Source of the DNA: an uncultured Oscillospiraceae bacterium
GTDB taxonomy: Bacteria > Bacillota > Clostridia > Oscillospirales > Ruminococcaceae
Assembly: GCA_934464775.1 (NCBI GenBank)
Contig: CAKSKG010000015.1
Span: 1 to 54,272, forward strand
Direction of reading: 5' to 3'
Length of the DNA stretch: 54,272 bases
The notes under the pieces were generated by a model. That model ran no database searches and was not told the DNA's origin. It saw nothing but the letters and a program-made list of their open reading frames with translations. Shown in pieces: positions 16,561 to 24,855 of this stretch. Both the position numbers and the translations under genes were made by a program. Each line of letters begins with the position of its first letter. Position 1 is the stretch's first letter.

Positions 16561-16623
16561 ATGATAAAGCTTTTTGAAAAAATGCTCAGGCATAATTTCA
16601 GATACGGACGAATGTGCGGCTGA
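16561..16623 (+). CDS. Candidate 20-residue small protein between metI and metQ
   Basis: An ATG at 16561 opens a 20-codon frame (MIKLFEKMLRHNFRYGRMCG) ending in TGA, 14 bp after metI. A GGAGTGAG site lies a few bases upstream. It is basic and could form a short amphipathic helix. It is too short to assign by similarity. It may be a real small protein, or only translation through the metI-metQ gap. Confidence 0.35.
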   Translation: MIKLFEKMLRHNFRYGRMCG

Positions 16624-16687
16624 ACCTCACATATAATATGTATCCGAATCAATATAAAGTTCTAAGAGAAAAAGGAGTTTATTAACT

Positions 16688-17629
16688 ATGAAAAAGGTAT
16701 CTTCAATTATTTTCGCACTTGCATTCGCAGCAGCTTCACTTACAGCCTGCGGCTCAACAGCAGACACAGCAGAGACAACAGCAGCAGCCGGCGAAGAAAC
16801 TTCCGCAGCAGCTGATGCCGATGCAGCAGCAGATACAGAGGCAGACAATGCAGAAACAGAAGCAGCTGCCGATGATACTTCCGCAGACGATAAGGTTATC
16901 AAGGTAGGCGCAACATCAACACCTCACGGTGAGATCCTTGAATTCGTAAAGGACAAGCTCGCAGAGCAGGGTTATGATCTCCAGATCACAATTTACGATG
17001 ATTATGTTCTCCCCAACACAGCAGTTGCAGACGGTGAGCTTGATGCAAACTATCACCAGCACACACCTTACCTCAACAGCTACAACGAAGCAAACGGAAC
17101 AGACCTCGTTCCCGCAGCAAGCATTCACTATGAGCCTTTCGGACTTTACGGCAACGGCGTTGCTTCCGTAGCTGACATTGCAGACGGCGCAAGCATCGTT
17201 ATCCCTGCCGACGACAGCAACGAGACAAGAGCACTTCTTCTTCTCCGGCAGGAGGGTCTTATCGAGCTTCCCGAGGGCGCAAACGCAAATGACGGTGTAA
17301 CAACACTTGATATCGTTGACGATCACGGCTACAACATCACAACAGTTCAGGCTGATACAGTTGCTGCACAGTTCGCAAACAGCGACGAGGGTTCTCTCGC
17401 AGTTATTAACGGCAACTACGCTATCGCAGCAGGTCTTGACATCAACTCCGCACTTGCAGTTGAGGACGCTTCCGGTGATGCCGCTCAGACATACGCAAAC
17501 ATCGTTGCAGTAAGAAACGGCGATCAGGACACACCTAAGATCCAGGCTCTTATCAACGCTCTCAAGTCCGACGATGTAAAGCAGTTCATCGCTGACAAGT
17601 ACAACGGAGCAGTTGTAGCAATCTTCTGA
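16688..17629 (+). CDS. metQ: Methionine-binding lipoprotein
   Basis: This NlpA/MetQ substrate-binding lipoprotein has 313 residues. A signal peptide ends in the lipobox LTAC with the lipidated Cys at residue 21. A ~45-residue Ala/Glu/Thr/Asp-rich linker comes before the binding domain starts at KVIKVGATSTPHGEILEFVK. Further family motifs are DGELDANYHQHTPYL, HYEPFGLYG and GNYAIAAGLD. A strong AAAGGAG site precedes the ATG. It delivers methionine to MetNI at the outer face of the membrane. A terminator follows. Confidence 0.95.
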   Translation: MKKVSSIIFALAFAAASLTACGSTADTAETTAAAGEETSAAADADAAADTEADNAETEAAADDTSADDKVIKVGATSTPHGEILEFVKDKLAEQGYDLQITIYDDYVLPNTAVADGELDANYHQHTPYLNSYNEANGTDLVPAASIHYEPFGLYGNGVASVADIADGASIVIPADDSNETRALLLLRQEGLIELPEGANANDGVTTLDIVDDHGYNITTVQADTVAAQFANSDEGSLAVINGNYAIAAGLDINSALAVEDASGDAAQTYANIVAVRNGDQDTPKIQALINALKSDDVKQFIADKYNGAVVAIF

Positions 17630-17670
17630 TCAGAAGCATATTACATTTCCCCTTTAAAATATATTAACAG

Positions 17671-17706
17671 GAAACCGCCGGTCATCTGATCGGCGGTTTC
17701 TGTGTT
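17671..17706 (+). terminator. metNIQ terminator
   Basis: Perfect 10-bp stem GAAACCGCCG / CGGCGGTTTC followed by TGTGTTTA; the U-tract is weak. Confidence 0.75.
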
Positions 17707-17787
17707 TATGCTGTACTTGCCAAAAGTGAAAAACATATCCAATATAAGGTATTCCTGTGATTTCCTAAAAAATTTTTCCTAAACCCC

Positions 17788-17816
17788 TTTACTTTCACAT
17801 TTCAGTGTGTTAAAAT
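17788..17816 (+). promoter_or_regulatory. Promoter of the yerC-methyltransferase-hslO operon
   Basis: TTTACT (17788-17793) and TAAAAT (17811-17816) are 17 bp apart. A 7-bp hairpin (TAAGAGC/GCTCTTA, 17824-17842) falls at the start of the transcript. Confidence 0.55.
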
Positions 17817-17878
17817 AGAAATGTAAGAGCGCTTTGCTCTTATGCATGACGCAGTTATTTTGAAAGGATTGAGTTTAT

Positions 17879-18223
17879 ATGGTAAGCAACGGAAGCGACG
17901 AAAACGGACGCGACTATCTTTATAAAGCAATACTGTCATTGTCGAACGAACAGGAGGTCGCAGATTTTCTTGACGATCTCTGCACCGTTCCCGAGATAAA
18001 ATCCATGAGCCAGCGCTTACAGGTAGCGAAAATGCTCTATACCAGCCATGTCTATACAGATATCGTTGAGGAAACAGGCGCAAGCACGGCGACTATCAGC
18101 CGTGTGAACCGTACCCTCAATGACGGTCACGACAATGCCGTAAGCGGCAGAGGCTATCGCCTTGTACTGACACGTCTTGGCGAAAAGGCAGGCGCACCCG
18201 AGGGAAGAGGCAGAGGAAGATGA
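17879..18223 (+). CDS. YerC/YecD family TrpR-related protein
   Basis: The 114-residue protein belongs to the Trp-repressor superfamily branch typified by YerC/YecD. The helix-turn-helix lies around residues 40-80 (EIKSMSQRLQVAKMLYTSHVYTDIVEETGASTATISRVNR). The C-terminus is Gly/Arg-rich. Family members are presumed DNA-binding regulators; targets are not known to me. AAAGGA precedes the ATG. Its stop overlaps the start of the methyltransferase gene by 4 bp (ATGA), implying translational coupling. Confidence 0.85.
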   Translation: MVSNGSDENGRDYLYKAILSLSNEQEVADFLDDLCTVPEIKSMSQRLQVAKMLYTSHVYTDIVEETGASTATISRVNRTLNDGHDNAVSGRGYRLVLTRLGEKAGAPEGRGRGR

Positions 18224-19002
18224 GCGGATACGGCCGTTTTGCATATTATTACGACAGCCTGACGGGAAATATCGACTACAAGTCACAGGCGGATTATTTT
18301 GACGGCATCATTAGCAAATTCGGCGGAAAGCAGGGCGGCATACTCCTTGATCTTGCCTGCGGAACGGGAAGCCTTTCCGAAGAAATGGCACGCAGGGGCT
18401 ATGACGTTATCGGCGTTGACAGCTCTCAGGAGATGCTTTCGGCGGCACTGGACAAGAAGTTTGAAAGCGGTCTGCCAGTTCAGTATCTCTGTCAGGACAT
18501 GACCGAGCTGGATATGTTCGGCACGATAGATATAACGATCTGTGCGCTGGACAGCCTGAATCATCTCGATTCGGTGCAGGATATAAGAAAGGCCATTGAA
18601 AAAGTGTCGCTTTTCAGCGAATACGGCGGACTTTTCATCTTCGATGTGAATATGCCCTACAAGCACAGGAACACTCTTGCGGACAGCACCTTTGTCTATG
18701 AGACGGACGATGTGTACTGCGTGTGGCAGAATTATTTCGATGAGGAAAGCGCCGACTGCCGTGTTGATATTTCGCTGGATTTCTTCGAGAAGAATAAAAA
18801 CGGCACATACAGCCGCTTTACCGAGGATTTCTCCGAGATCGCATTCGAGCGTGGAGTTATCGAAAAAATGCTGACCGATTCGGGCTTTGAGATACTTGCG
18901 GAGTACGATTACAATACAATGGATCCGCCCCGTGATGATTCGGAGAAGATCGTTTTTGCGGCAAGAAATATCATACCCAAGAAAAAATATGAGGAAGAAT
19001 AA
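18220..19002 (+). CDS. Class I SAM-dependent methyltransferase
   Basis: The 260-residue protein has a Rossmann-fold methyltransferase core. Motif I is LLDLACGTGSLSEEMARRG (about residues 41-59), the acidic loop IGVDSSQEML follows, and motif IV is ITICALDSLNHL. The substrate cannot be named; the small-molecule methyltransferase fold with an N-terminal YYDSLTG segment is widespread in Firmicutes, often in this yerC/hslO neighbourhood. Start overlaps yerC by 4 bp and the gene ends 2 bp before hslO. Confidence 0.85.
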   Translation: MSGYGRFAYYYDSLTGNIDYKSQADYFDGIISKFGGKQGGILLDLACGTGSLSEEMARRGYDVIGVDSSQEMLSAALDKKFESGLPVQYLCQDMTELDMFGTIDITICALDSLNHLDSVQDIRKAIEKVSLFSEYGGLFIFDVNMPYKHRNTLADSTFVYETDDVYCVWQNYFDEESADCRVDISLDFFEKNKNGTYSRFTEDFSEIAFERGVIEKMLTDSGFEILAEYDYNTMDPPRDDSEKIVFAARNIIPKKKYEEE

Positions 19003-19004
19003 TC

Positions 19005-19889
19005 ATGGCAAAAGTAGTAAGGACCATATCAAAGGACGCTTCGGTGACCGCAACGGCTATCGACGCTCTTGATATAGTAAGCAGAATAGAACAGATACAT
19101 CAGCCCTCGGCGGTGGTCACAGCAGCTCTGGGCAGACTTTCCATAGCGGCTTCGCTTATGGGAATCGGACTTAAAGGCGAGAATGACAGCCTTACTCTCC
19201 GTGTAAACGGAAACGGCCCCGCAGGTGTGCTTATCGCAGTTGCGGACAGCTTCGGCAATGTGAAGTCATACGTTGCCAACCCTGTGGTGGAGATACCTCT
19301 CAATGCAAAGGGAAAGCTTGACGTTGCGGGAGCGGTAGGCACCGACGGTACTCTCTCGGTGGTAAAGGATATGGGACTCAGAGAGCCTTACAGCGGACAG
19401 GTCCCTCTTGTATCGGGTGAGATCGCCGAGGATATCGCAAGCTATTTTGCCGTCAGCGAGCAGGTCCCCACGGTATGCGGACTGGGAGTGCTGGTAAATC
19501 CCGACCTTACGGTAAAGGCTGCCGGCGGATATCTTATCCAGCTGCTGCCCTTTGCGGACGAAAGCGTTATCGACATCATCGAGAAGAATATCAGCGAGAT
19601 TCCCTCCGTTACCCAGATGCTCACATCGGGAATGACGGCAGAGGACATCGCAATGAGAGTGCTTGAGGGTCTGGAGCCGAACGTTCTGGACGAATTCGAT
19701 GCACAGTACCGCTGCGACTGTTCCCGTGAGCGTGTTGAGCGTGCGCTTATCAGCATGGGACGCAGGGAGCTTGAAGAAATGGCGGAAGAGCAGGAGATTT
19801 CCGAGGTGTGCTGTCATTTCTGCGATAAAAAGTATAATTTCACAAGGGACGAGATACGTGCCCTTGCGGACAGAGCGTCAAGAGCTTAA
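19005..19889 (+). CDS. hslO: Hsp33 redox-regulated chaperonin
   Basis: Hsp33 is a cytoplasmic holdase activated by oxidation of a zinc-bound Cys cluster. The 294-residue product matches family length and ends with the diagnostic CxC (CDC near residue 232) and CxxC (CCHFCD near 266-270). The N-terminal domain shows the family pattern VTATAIDALDIV and SRIEQIHQPSAVVTAALGRL. The ATG overlaps no upstream gene but lies 2 bp after the methyltransferase stop, in one operon. Confidence 0.95.
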   Translation: MAKVVRTISKDASVTATAIDALDIVSRIEQIHQPSAVVTAALGRLSIAASLMGIGLKGENDSLTLRVNGNGPAGVLIAVADSFGNVKSYVANPVVEIPLNAKGKLDVAGAVGTDGTLSVVKDMGLREPYSGQVPLVSGEIAEDIASYFAVSEQVPTVCGLGVLVNPDLTVKAAGGYLIQLLPFADESVIDIIEKNISEIPSVTQMLTSGMTAEDIAMRVLEGLEPNVLDEFDAQYRCDCSRERVERALISMGRRELEEMAEEQEISEVCCHFCDKKYNFTRDEIRALADRASRA

Positions 19890-19906
19890 AGCTTTTGCGT
19901 AAAAAA

Positions 19907-19946
19907 ATAAGAGGTTCAGCGAATGAACCTCTTATCGTTTTTCCTT
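19907..19946. terminator. Bidirectional terminator between hslO and the ferredoxin gene
   Basis: Perfect 11-bp stem ATAAGAGGTTC / GAACCTCTTAT with A7 on the left and a T-rich tract on the right, so it can stop transcripts from both sides. Confidence 0.9.
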
Positions 19947-19964
19947 GTTTGGAAGATATGCCGA

Positions 19965-20135
19965 TTATTCAGCAGCAGGAGCGGATACAGGACATGTATC
20001 TGCACAAGTGCCGCAGTCTACGCAAGCATTGGGGTCGATCTCGTACTTGCCGTCGCCCTCGCTGATTGCGCTTACGGGACAGGCTTCTGCACAAGCGCCG
20101 CAGCAGATGCAGGCTTCAGAAATTTTGTATGCCAT
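19965..20135 (-). CDS. 2[4Fe-4S] ferredoxin
   Basis: A 56-residue clostridial-type ferredoxin starting MAYKISEACICCGACAEACP. Two complete CxxCxxCxxxCP motifs are visible: C9, C12, C15, C19 and C38, C41, C44, C48. It carries low-potential electrons in the cytoplasm of anaerobes. A GGAGGTG site lies ten bases upstream of the ATG. It has its own promoter and the shared terminator at 19907, so it is a single-gene unit. Confidence 0.95.
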   Translation of the reverse strand: MAYKISEACICCGACAEACPVSAISEGDGKYEIDPNACVDCGTCADTCPVSAPAAE

Positions 20136-20192
20136 TATAAATACACCTCCATAAAGTTAGCCGACGATATATGTATCGCTGCTTTGAATATC

Positions 20193-20220
20193 ATTATATC
20201 ATATCTTTTCAAAATTGCAA
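20193..20220 (-). promoter_or_regulatory. Promoter of the ferredoxin gene
   Basis: Read on the minus strand: TTGCAA (20220-20215), 16-bp spacer, TATAAT (20198-20193), about 60 bp upstream of the ferredoxin start. Confidence 0.65.
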
Positions 20221-20268
20221 GACCTAAATGTAAATTTTTAAATTTTATAATATTTTTCTGATAAACAC

Positions 20269-20297
20269 TTGAAATTTTGTTTCAAATCAGTTACAAT
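20269..20297 (+). promoter_or_regulatory. Promoter of the purine operon
   Basis: TTGAAA (20269-20274), 17-bp spacer, TACAAT (20292-20297). It lies about 285 bp upstream of purE, leaving a long leader. Confidence 0.65.
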
Positions 20298-20303
20298 ATA
20301 AGA

Positions 20304-20534
20304 GTATTGTGTAAAATACTTTGAATTTGGCAGACTATGTGTAAAAAATTGTAAGATACGGTGGCTTTGTATGAACAGTATGAACGTTTATTCGGTATTT
20401 ATAGTTTTGCATATTTCAGCTTCGGACCGATCTTCGTCGTCGGAACGCTGTTTTGCTGCACCCTCAGTATGTTCACAGTACAGTAACAATATAAGTGTAT
20501 CTGTATAACTCTGTGGCATTGCCGCAGTTTTTTT
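20304..20534 (+). promoter_or_regulatory. Purine operon leader with intrinsic terminator (candidate attenuator)
   Basis: About 230 nt lie between the promoter and an intrinsic terminator (CTGTGGC/GCCGCAG stem at 20511-20527, then seven T at 20528-20534), all upstream of purE at 20580. A terminator inside a leader usually means conditional antitermination. I do not recognise a purine, PRPP or T-box motif. A 45-codon frame (20371-20508) ends two bases before the stem: ATG after a weak GGTGG, Ser-rich near its middle (SASDRSSSSERC). Leader-peptide or RNA-structure control are both possible. Confidence 0.55.
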
Positions 20535-20579
20535 GTTTGTGAGGATATCCCCGCAGACCCTGAAAGGAATGGTATTGAT

Positions 20580-21080
20580 ATGTCAAAGAAAGTAGCTGTA
20601 ATCATGGGCAGCGACAGCGACCTGCCTGTTGTTAAGGACGCAGTTATCGAGCTTAAAAAGCTTGGCATCGAGTGTGAGTGCCACGTTATGTCCGCTCACC
20701 GCACACCCGACGAAGCGGCTGAATTTGCGAAAAATGCAAAGAAGAACGGCTTCGGAGTTATTATTTCCGCTGCGGGAATGGCTGCTCACTTAGGCGGAGT
20801 TCTTGCCGCAAACACAACTCTCCCCGTTATCGGCATACCGATAAGAGGTTCTTCCTTTGACGGAATGGACGCTCTGCTTTCAACGGTAATGATGCCCAAG
20901 GGTATCCCCGTTGCGACAGTCGCAGTCAACGGCGCAGGCAATGCAGGCATACTTGCGGCGCAGATGCTTGCTCTCTCCGATGATGAGCTGGCAGCAAAGC
21001 TTGACGCAATGAGAGCCGACATGAAAAAGGCCGTTGCGGAAAAGGACGCAAAGCTTCAGCAGGCAATTGCCGAGCTTTAA
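20580..21080 (+). CDS. purE: N5-carboxyaminoimidazole ribonucleotide mutase
   Basis: PurE produces 4-carboxy-AIR in purine synthesis. The 166-residue product shows MGSDSDLPV, the active-site SAHRTPDEA, AGMAAHLGGVLAANTTLPVIGIP and GNAGILAAQMLAL motifs. AAAGGA precedes the ATG. No purK lies in this window, so either purK is elsewhere or PurE works alone on AIR and CO2; the sequence does not decide. It is the first gene of a long operon and is followed 43 bp later by purC. Confidence 0.95.
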   Translation: MSKKVAVIMGSDSDLPVVKDAVIELKKLGIECECHVMSAHRTPDEAAEFAKNAKKNGFGVIISAAGMAAHLGGVLAANTTLPVIGIPIRGSSFDGMDALLSTVMMPKGIPVATVAVNGAGNAGILAAQMLALSDDELAAKLDAMRADMKKAVAEKDAKLQQAIAEL

Positions 21081-21123
21081 TACATATTCATATAGTTAAT
21101 AATTCTTTTAGGAGGAATTTAAA

Positions 21124-21840
21124 ATGGAAAACATTGAGAAAAAGGAACAGCTCTACGAGGGCAAGGCTAAGAAGGTATTCGCAACAAACGATCCCGACTA
21201 TGTTATCGTTGACTACAAGGACGATGCAACAGCTTTCAACGGCGAAAAGAAGGGCACTATCAGAGGCAAGGGCGTTGTCAACAACAAGATGACAAACTAT
21301 ATGTTCAAGCAGCTTGAAGCAGCAGGCGTTCCCACACACCTGGTAGAAGAGCTTTCCGACCGTGAAACTCTCGTTAAGCACGTTGAGATAGTTCCTCTTG
21401 AAGTTATTGTCCGCAACGTTGCGGCAGGCAGCTTCTCCAAGAAGCTGGGCATCGCTGAGGGTACTCCTCTCAAGAGACCCACACTGGAATTCTCCTATAA
21501 GAACGATGATCTTGGCGATCCGTTCATCAATGATTACTATGCTCTCGGTCTCGGTCTTGCAACACAGGAAGAGATCGACGATATCACAAAGTATGCATTC
21601 AAGGTAAATGAGTTCATGCTTGATTTCTTCAAGAAGATCGGCATTGATCTTATCGACTTCAAGATCGAGTTCGGAAGATTCCACGGCAAGATCATTCTCG
21701 CAGACGAGATCTCTCCCGATACCTGCCGTTTCTGGGACAGCACAACTCACGAGAAGCTTGACAAGGACAGATTCCGCCGTGATATGGGCGGTGTCGAGGA
21801 AGCTTATCAGGAAATGATGAAGCGTATTTTCGGAGAATAA
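21124..21840 (+). CDS. purC: Phosphoribosylaminoimidazole-succinocarboxamide synthase
   Basis: PurC joins aspartate to CAIR using ATP to give SAICAR. The 238-residue product starts EKKEQLYEGKAKKVFAT and has DYKDDATAFNGEKKGTI, VIVRNVAAGSF-type (EVIVRNVAAGSFSKKLG), KIEFGRF (DFKIEFGRFHGKIILADEISPDTCRFWD) motifs. Length is typical. A GGAGGA site precedes the ATG. It is separated by 3 bp from the next gene. Confidence 0.97.
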   Translation: MENIEKKEQLYEGKAKKVFATNDPDYVIVDYKDDATAFNGEKKGTIRGKGVVNNKMTNYMFKQLEAAGVPTHLVEELSDRETLVKHVEIVPLEVIVRNVAAGSFSKKLGIAEGTPLKRPTLEFSYKNDDLGDPFINDYYALGLGLATQEEIDDITKYAFKVNEFMLDFFKKIGIDLIDFKIEFGRFHGKIILADEISPDTCRFWDSTTHEKLDKDRFRRDMGGVEEAYQEMMKRIFGE

Positions 21841-21843
21841 TAT

Positions 21844-23265
21844 ATGGGCGGATTTTTTGGAGCAGTTTCACATAACGATTGCATAAGCGACGTTTTCTTC
21901 GGAACAGACTACCATTCCCACCTCGGCACCCGCCGAGGCGGAATGACCGCCTATTCCCCCGAGCTGGGCTTTCAGCGCAGCATTCACTCTATCGAGAACT
22001 CGCCTTTCAGAACAAAGTTCGAGAGCGATATCGAGGGCATGAGAGGAAATATCTGCATCGGCTGTATCAGCGATTCGGATCCTCAGCCTATTCTCGTCCG
22101 TTCAAAGCTGGGACTTTATGCTGTCTGTACTGTCGGCATAATCAAGAACAGCGCCGCTCTCTGCGATGAGATACTCAACAGCTGTTCGGAAAGCTTTGAG
22201 GTAATGAGCAGCGGAAAGGTCAATTCCAGCTCGCTTATCGGAGCGCTTATCGCACAGAAAGGCTCGATCGTCGAGGGCATAAGATATGCCCAGGAAAAGA
22301 TCGAAGGCTCAATGTCCCTTATGCTCATGACCAGCGACGGCATCATCGCCGCAAGGGACAAGCTTGGCAGACTTCCCATAATCATAGGAAAGAGAAGCGA
22401 CGGCTTCTGTCTTTCGCTGGAATCCTTTGCTTTCCAGAAGCTGGGTTATGAGACTTACCGTGAGCTGCTTCCCGGCGAGATAGTAAAGCTCACCTCCGAC
22501 AGCTGCGAGGTGCTTTACGGCGGCGGAAGCGATATGAAGATATGCTCGTTCCTCTGGACGTATTACGGCTACCCCAACTCCGTGTACGAGGGTGTTACCG
22601 TTGAGACTATGAGAACACGCAACGGCGAGATAATGGCAGAGCATGATATCAATAACGGCTGTCTGCCCGATGTGGACTATGTGTGCGGCGTTCCCGACTC
22701 TGGAATCCCTCATGCTATCGGCTATGCGAACCGCAGCGGCATACCCTTTGCACGTCCGTTCATCAAATATACCCCCACATGGCCAAGAAGCTTTATGCCT
22801 ACCAGCCAGACTATGAGAAACAAGGTCGCAAAGATGAAGCTTATTCCCGTTCACGAGCTTATCGAGGGCAAAAAGCTGCTCTTTGTTGACGACAGTATCG
22901 TAAGAGGCACTCAGATGCGCGAAACAGTGGAATTCCTTTATGCCAACGGCGCAAAGGAAGTACATATGCGTTCGGCTTGTCCGCCTATCATGTTCGGCTG
23001 CAAGTATCTGAACTTCTCACGCAGCACTTCCGAGCTTGAGCTTATCGCAAGACAGATCATCGACGAAAACGAGGGTGCGGAAGGACTTAAATATATCGAC
23101 GAATACAGTGACACAAACACCGAAAGAGGCAGGCTGCTCCGACGTGAGATATGCCGCCGCTTAAAGCTTACTTCGCTGGAGTTCCAGTCACTTGAGGGAA
23201 CGATTAAGGCGATAGGTCTTGACGGCAGCAAGCTCTGCACATACTGCTGGAACGGAAAGGAATGA
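21844..23265 (+). CDS. PurF-like amidophosphoribosyltransferase paralogue without catalytic Cys
   Basis: This 473-residue protein has PurF architecture: an N-terminal Ntn-type glutaminase-like domain and a C-terminal phosphoribosyltransferase domain. The PRPP loop LLFVDDSIVRGTQMRE (near residue 347) is intact, as are Cys residues resembling FeS-cluster ligands (SACPPIMFGC and LCTYCW). But the N-terminus reads MGGFFGA where active PurF has Cys-Gly-Val-Phe-Gly, so the nucleophile is missing and glutaminase chemistry is not expected. The bona fide purF follows 6 bp later. It could be a regulatory subunit or an ammonia-dependent transferase. GGAGAA precedes the ATG, so the N-terminus is not misassigned. 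Confidence 0.8.
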   Translation: MGGFFGAVSHNDCISDVFFGTDYHSHLGTRRGGMTAYSPELGFQRSIHSIENSPFRTKFESDIEGMRGNICIGCISDSDPQPILVRSKLGLYAVCTVGIIKNSAALCDEILNSCSESFEVMSSGKVNSSSLIGALIAQKGSIVEGIRYAQEKIEGSMSLMLMTSDGIIAARDKLGRLPIIIGKRSDGFCLSLESFAFQKLGYETYRELLPGEIVKLTSDSCEVLYGGGSDMKICSFLWTYYGYPNSVYEGVTVETMRTRNGEIMAEHDINNGCLPDVDYVCGVPDSGIPHAIGYANRSGIPFARPFIKYTPTWPRSFMPTSQTMRNKVAKMKLIPVHELIEGKKLLFVDDSIVRGTQMRETVEFLYANGAKEVHMRSACPPIMFGCKYLNFSRSTSELELIARQIIDENEGAEGLKYIDEYSDTNTERGRLLRREICRRLKLTSLEFQSLEGTIKAIGLDGSKLCTYCWNGKE

Positions 23266-23271
23266 TTTCCT

Positions 23272-24696
23272 ATGTTTGATAGTATTCATGAGGAGTGCGG
23301 CGTATTCGGAGTTTATACCCCCAACAGCCCCGATGCCGCAATGCAGACCTATATGGGTCTTTATGCACTCCAGCACAGAGGTCAGGAATCCTGCGGAATC
23401 GTCCTCAATGATGACGGCGTATTCAATTATCATAAGGATCTCGGACTTGTCCGTGATGTTTTTACAAAGGATATCCTTGAATCTCTCGGAAGCGGAACAG
23501 CCGCTATCGGTCATGTCCGCTATTCCACAACAGGAAGCTCTAACCGAAGCAACGCACAGCCTCTTGTTGTGCGCCATGTAAAAGGCCCTATGGCGCTGGC
23601 GCATAACGGCAATCTTGTTAACGCAAGAGAGCTTAGGGAGACTTATGAAATGCGCGGTGCGATATTCCACACTACAAATGATACAGAGGTCATTTCCTAT
23701 GCAATAACGGAGGAAAGACTCAGCTGCCCATCTATCGAGGTGGCTGTATCGAATGCCATGTGCAAGCTTAGGGGAGCTTATTCCATACTGGTAATGTCTC
23801 CCACAAAGCTTATTGCCGCAAGAGATCCCGACGGATTCCGTCCTCTCTGTCTCGGCAGAACTGCCGACGGCGGCTGGCTGGTATCCTCCGAAAGCTGCGC
23901 ATTCGACAGCATAGGAGCTGAATTTGTCCGTGAGGTTGAGCCGGGTGAGCTTATCGTCATTGATTCCGACGGTATGCGCTCGGACAGACGCCACTGCGGA
24001 AAGCCCTCTCATATGTGCGTTTTTGAGTATGTATATTTTGCCCGTCCCGACTCCGTTATCAACGGCGTGAGCGTACACAAGGCAAGACTTCGTGCGGGAG
24101 AATTTCTCTGGCAGGAGCACCCTGTTGATGCGGACGTTGTTATCGGCGTTCCCGACAGCGGACTTGACGCCGCTCTGGGACTTGCAAATGCATCGGGCAT
24201 TCCCTACGGAGTAGGCTTCATCAAGAACCGCTACGTTGGAAGAACATTTATCCAGCCCACACAGACCGAGCGCACAAATTCCGTTAAGATAAAGCTTAAT
24301 GTTATAAAGGAAACCGTAAAGGACAAGCGTGTTATCCTTGTTGACGACAGCATCGTAAGAGGAACCACCTCAAAGCGCATCGTCAACCTTATCCGAGAGG
24401 CAGGCGCAAAGGAGATCCATGTGAGAATTTCCTGTCCGCCTTTTAAGAATCCATGCTATTTCGGCACGGATATCGACAGCAGGGAGAATCTTATCGCCTG
24501 CCGAATGTCGATAGACGAGATCGCAAAGGAGATCGGTGCGGATTCACTGGGCTATCTCAGCGTTGAGAATCTGAACCGTGTTGCCGAGGACGCAGGCTGC
24601 GGCTTCTGCAACGGCTGCTTTACGGGTGAATATCCCGTGGAGGTACCCAAGGAGATGCCCAAGGACAAGTTTGAGTCCAAGATACATAAGAAGTAA
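23272..24696 (+). CDS. purF: Amidophosphoribosyltransferase
   Basis: PurF makes 5-phosphoribosylamine from PRPP and glutamine, the first committed purine step. The 474-residue product has a short propeptide MFDSIHEE ahead of the nucleophile Cys9 (CGVFG), LYALQHRGQESCGI, GHVRYSTTGSS and AHNGNLVNARELR in the glutaminase domain. VILVDDSIVRGTTSKR is the PRPP loop. C-terminal GCGFCNGCFTGEYP is consistent with a [4Fe-4S] cluster as in B. subtilis PurF. It is tightly packed after the catalytically altered paralogue. Confidence 0.97.
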   Translation: MFDSIHEECGVFGVYTPNSPDAAMQTYMGLYALQHRGQESCGIVLNDDGVFNYHKDLGLVRDVFTKDILESLGSGTAAIGHVRYSTTGSSNRSNAQPLVVRHVKGPMALAHNGNLVNARELRETYEMRGAIFHTTNDTEVISYAITEERLSCPSIEVAVSNAMCKLRGAYSILVMSPTKLIAARDPDGFRPLCLGRTADGGWLVSSESCAFDSIGAEFVREVEPGELIVIDSDGMRSDRRHCGKPSHMCVFEYVYFARPDSVINGVSVHKARLRAGEFLWQEHPVDADVVIGVPDSGLDAALGLANASGIPYGVGFIKNRYVGRTFIQPTQTERTNSVKIKLNVIKETVKDKRVILVDDSIVRGTTSKRIVNLIREAGAKEIHVRISCPPFKNPCYFGTDIDSRENLIACRMSIDEIAKEIGADSLGYLSVENLNRVAEDAGCGFCNGCFTGEYPVEVPKEMPKDKFESKIHKK

Positions 24697-24715
24697 ATTG
24701 ATAAATGCCGATCAG

Positions 24716-24754
24716 TTAAGGAGCTGCCGCCGTGTATTGGCGGCGCTTCCTTAA
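24716..24754 (+). other. Hairpin between purF and purM
   Basis: TTAAGGAGCTGCCGCC and GGCGGCGCTTCCTTAA form a long, nearly complete 16-bp stem with a 7-nt loop. No U-run follows, so it is probably an mRNA processing or stability element rather than an end of the operon. Confidence 0.55.
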
Positions 24755-24855
24755 AAGTTCCGACTGTGCAGCCTTAACGGCAGGCATGACCGAAACGGCA
24801 GGAACGTGTATGATCTGTGTTTTTATAAAAAATTATTAAGGAGCATTCAATCAAC

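Noticed and set aside
20304..20534. Guanine/adenine riboswitch or ykkC-type PRPP riboswitch in the purine leader
   Set aside because: The conserved purine-aptamer core and the ykkC motifs could not be found by eye, so no known class was assigned.
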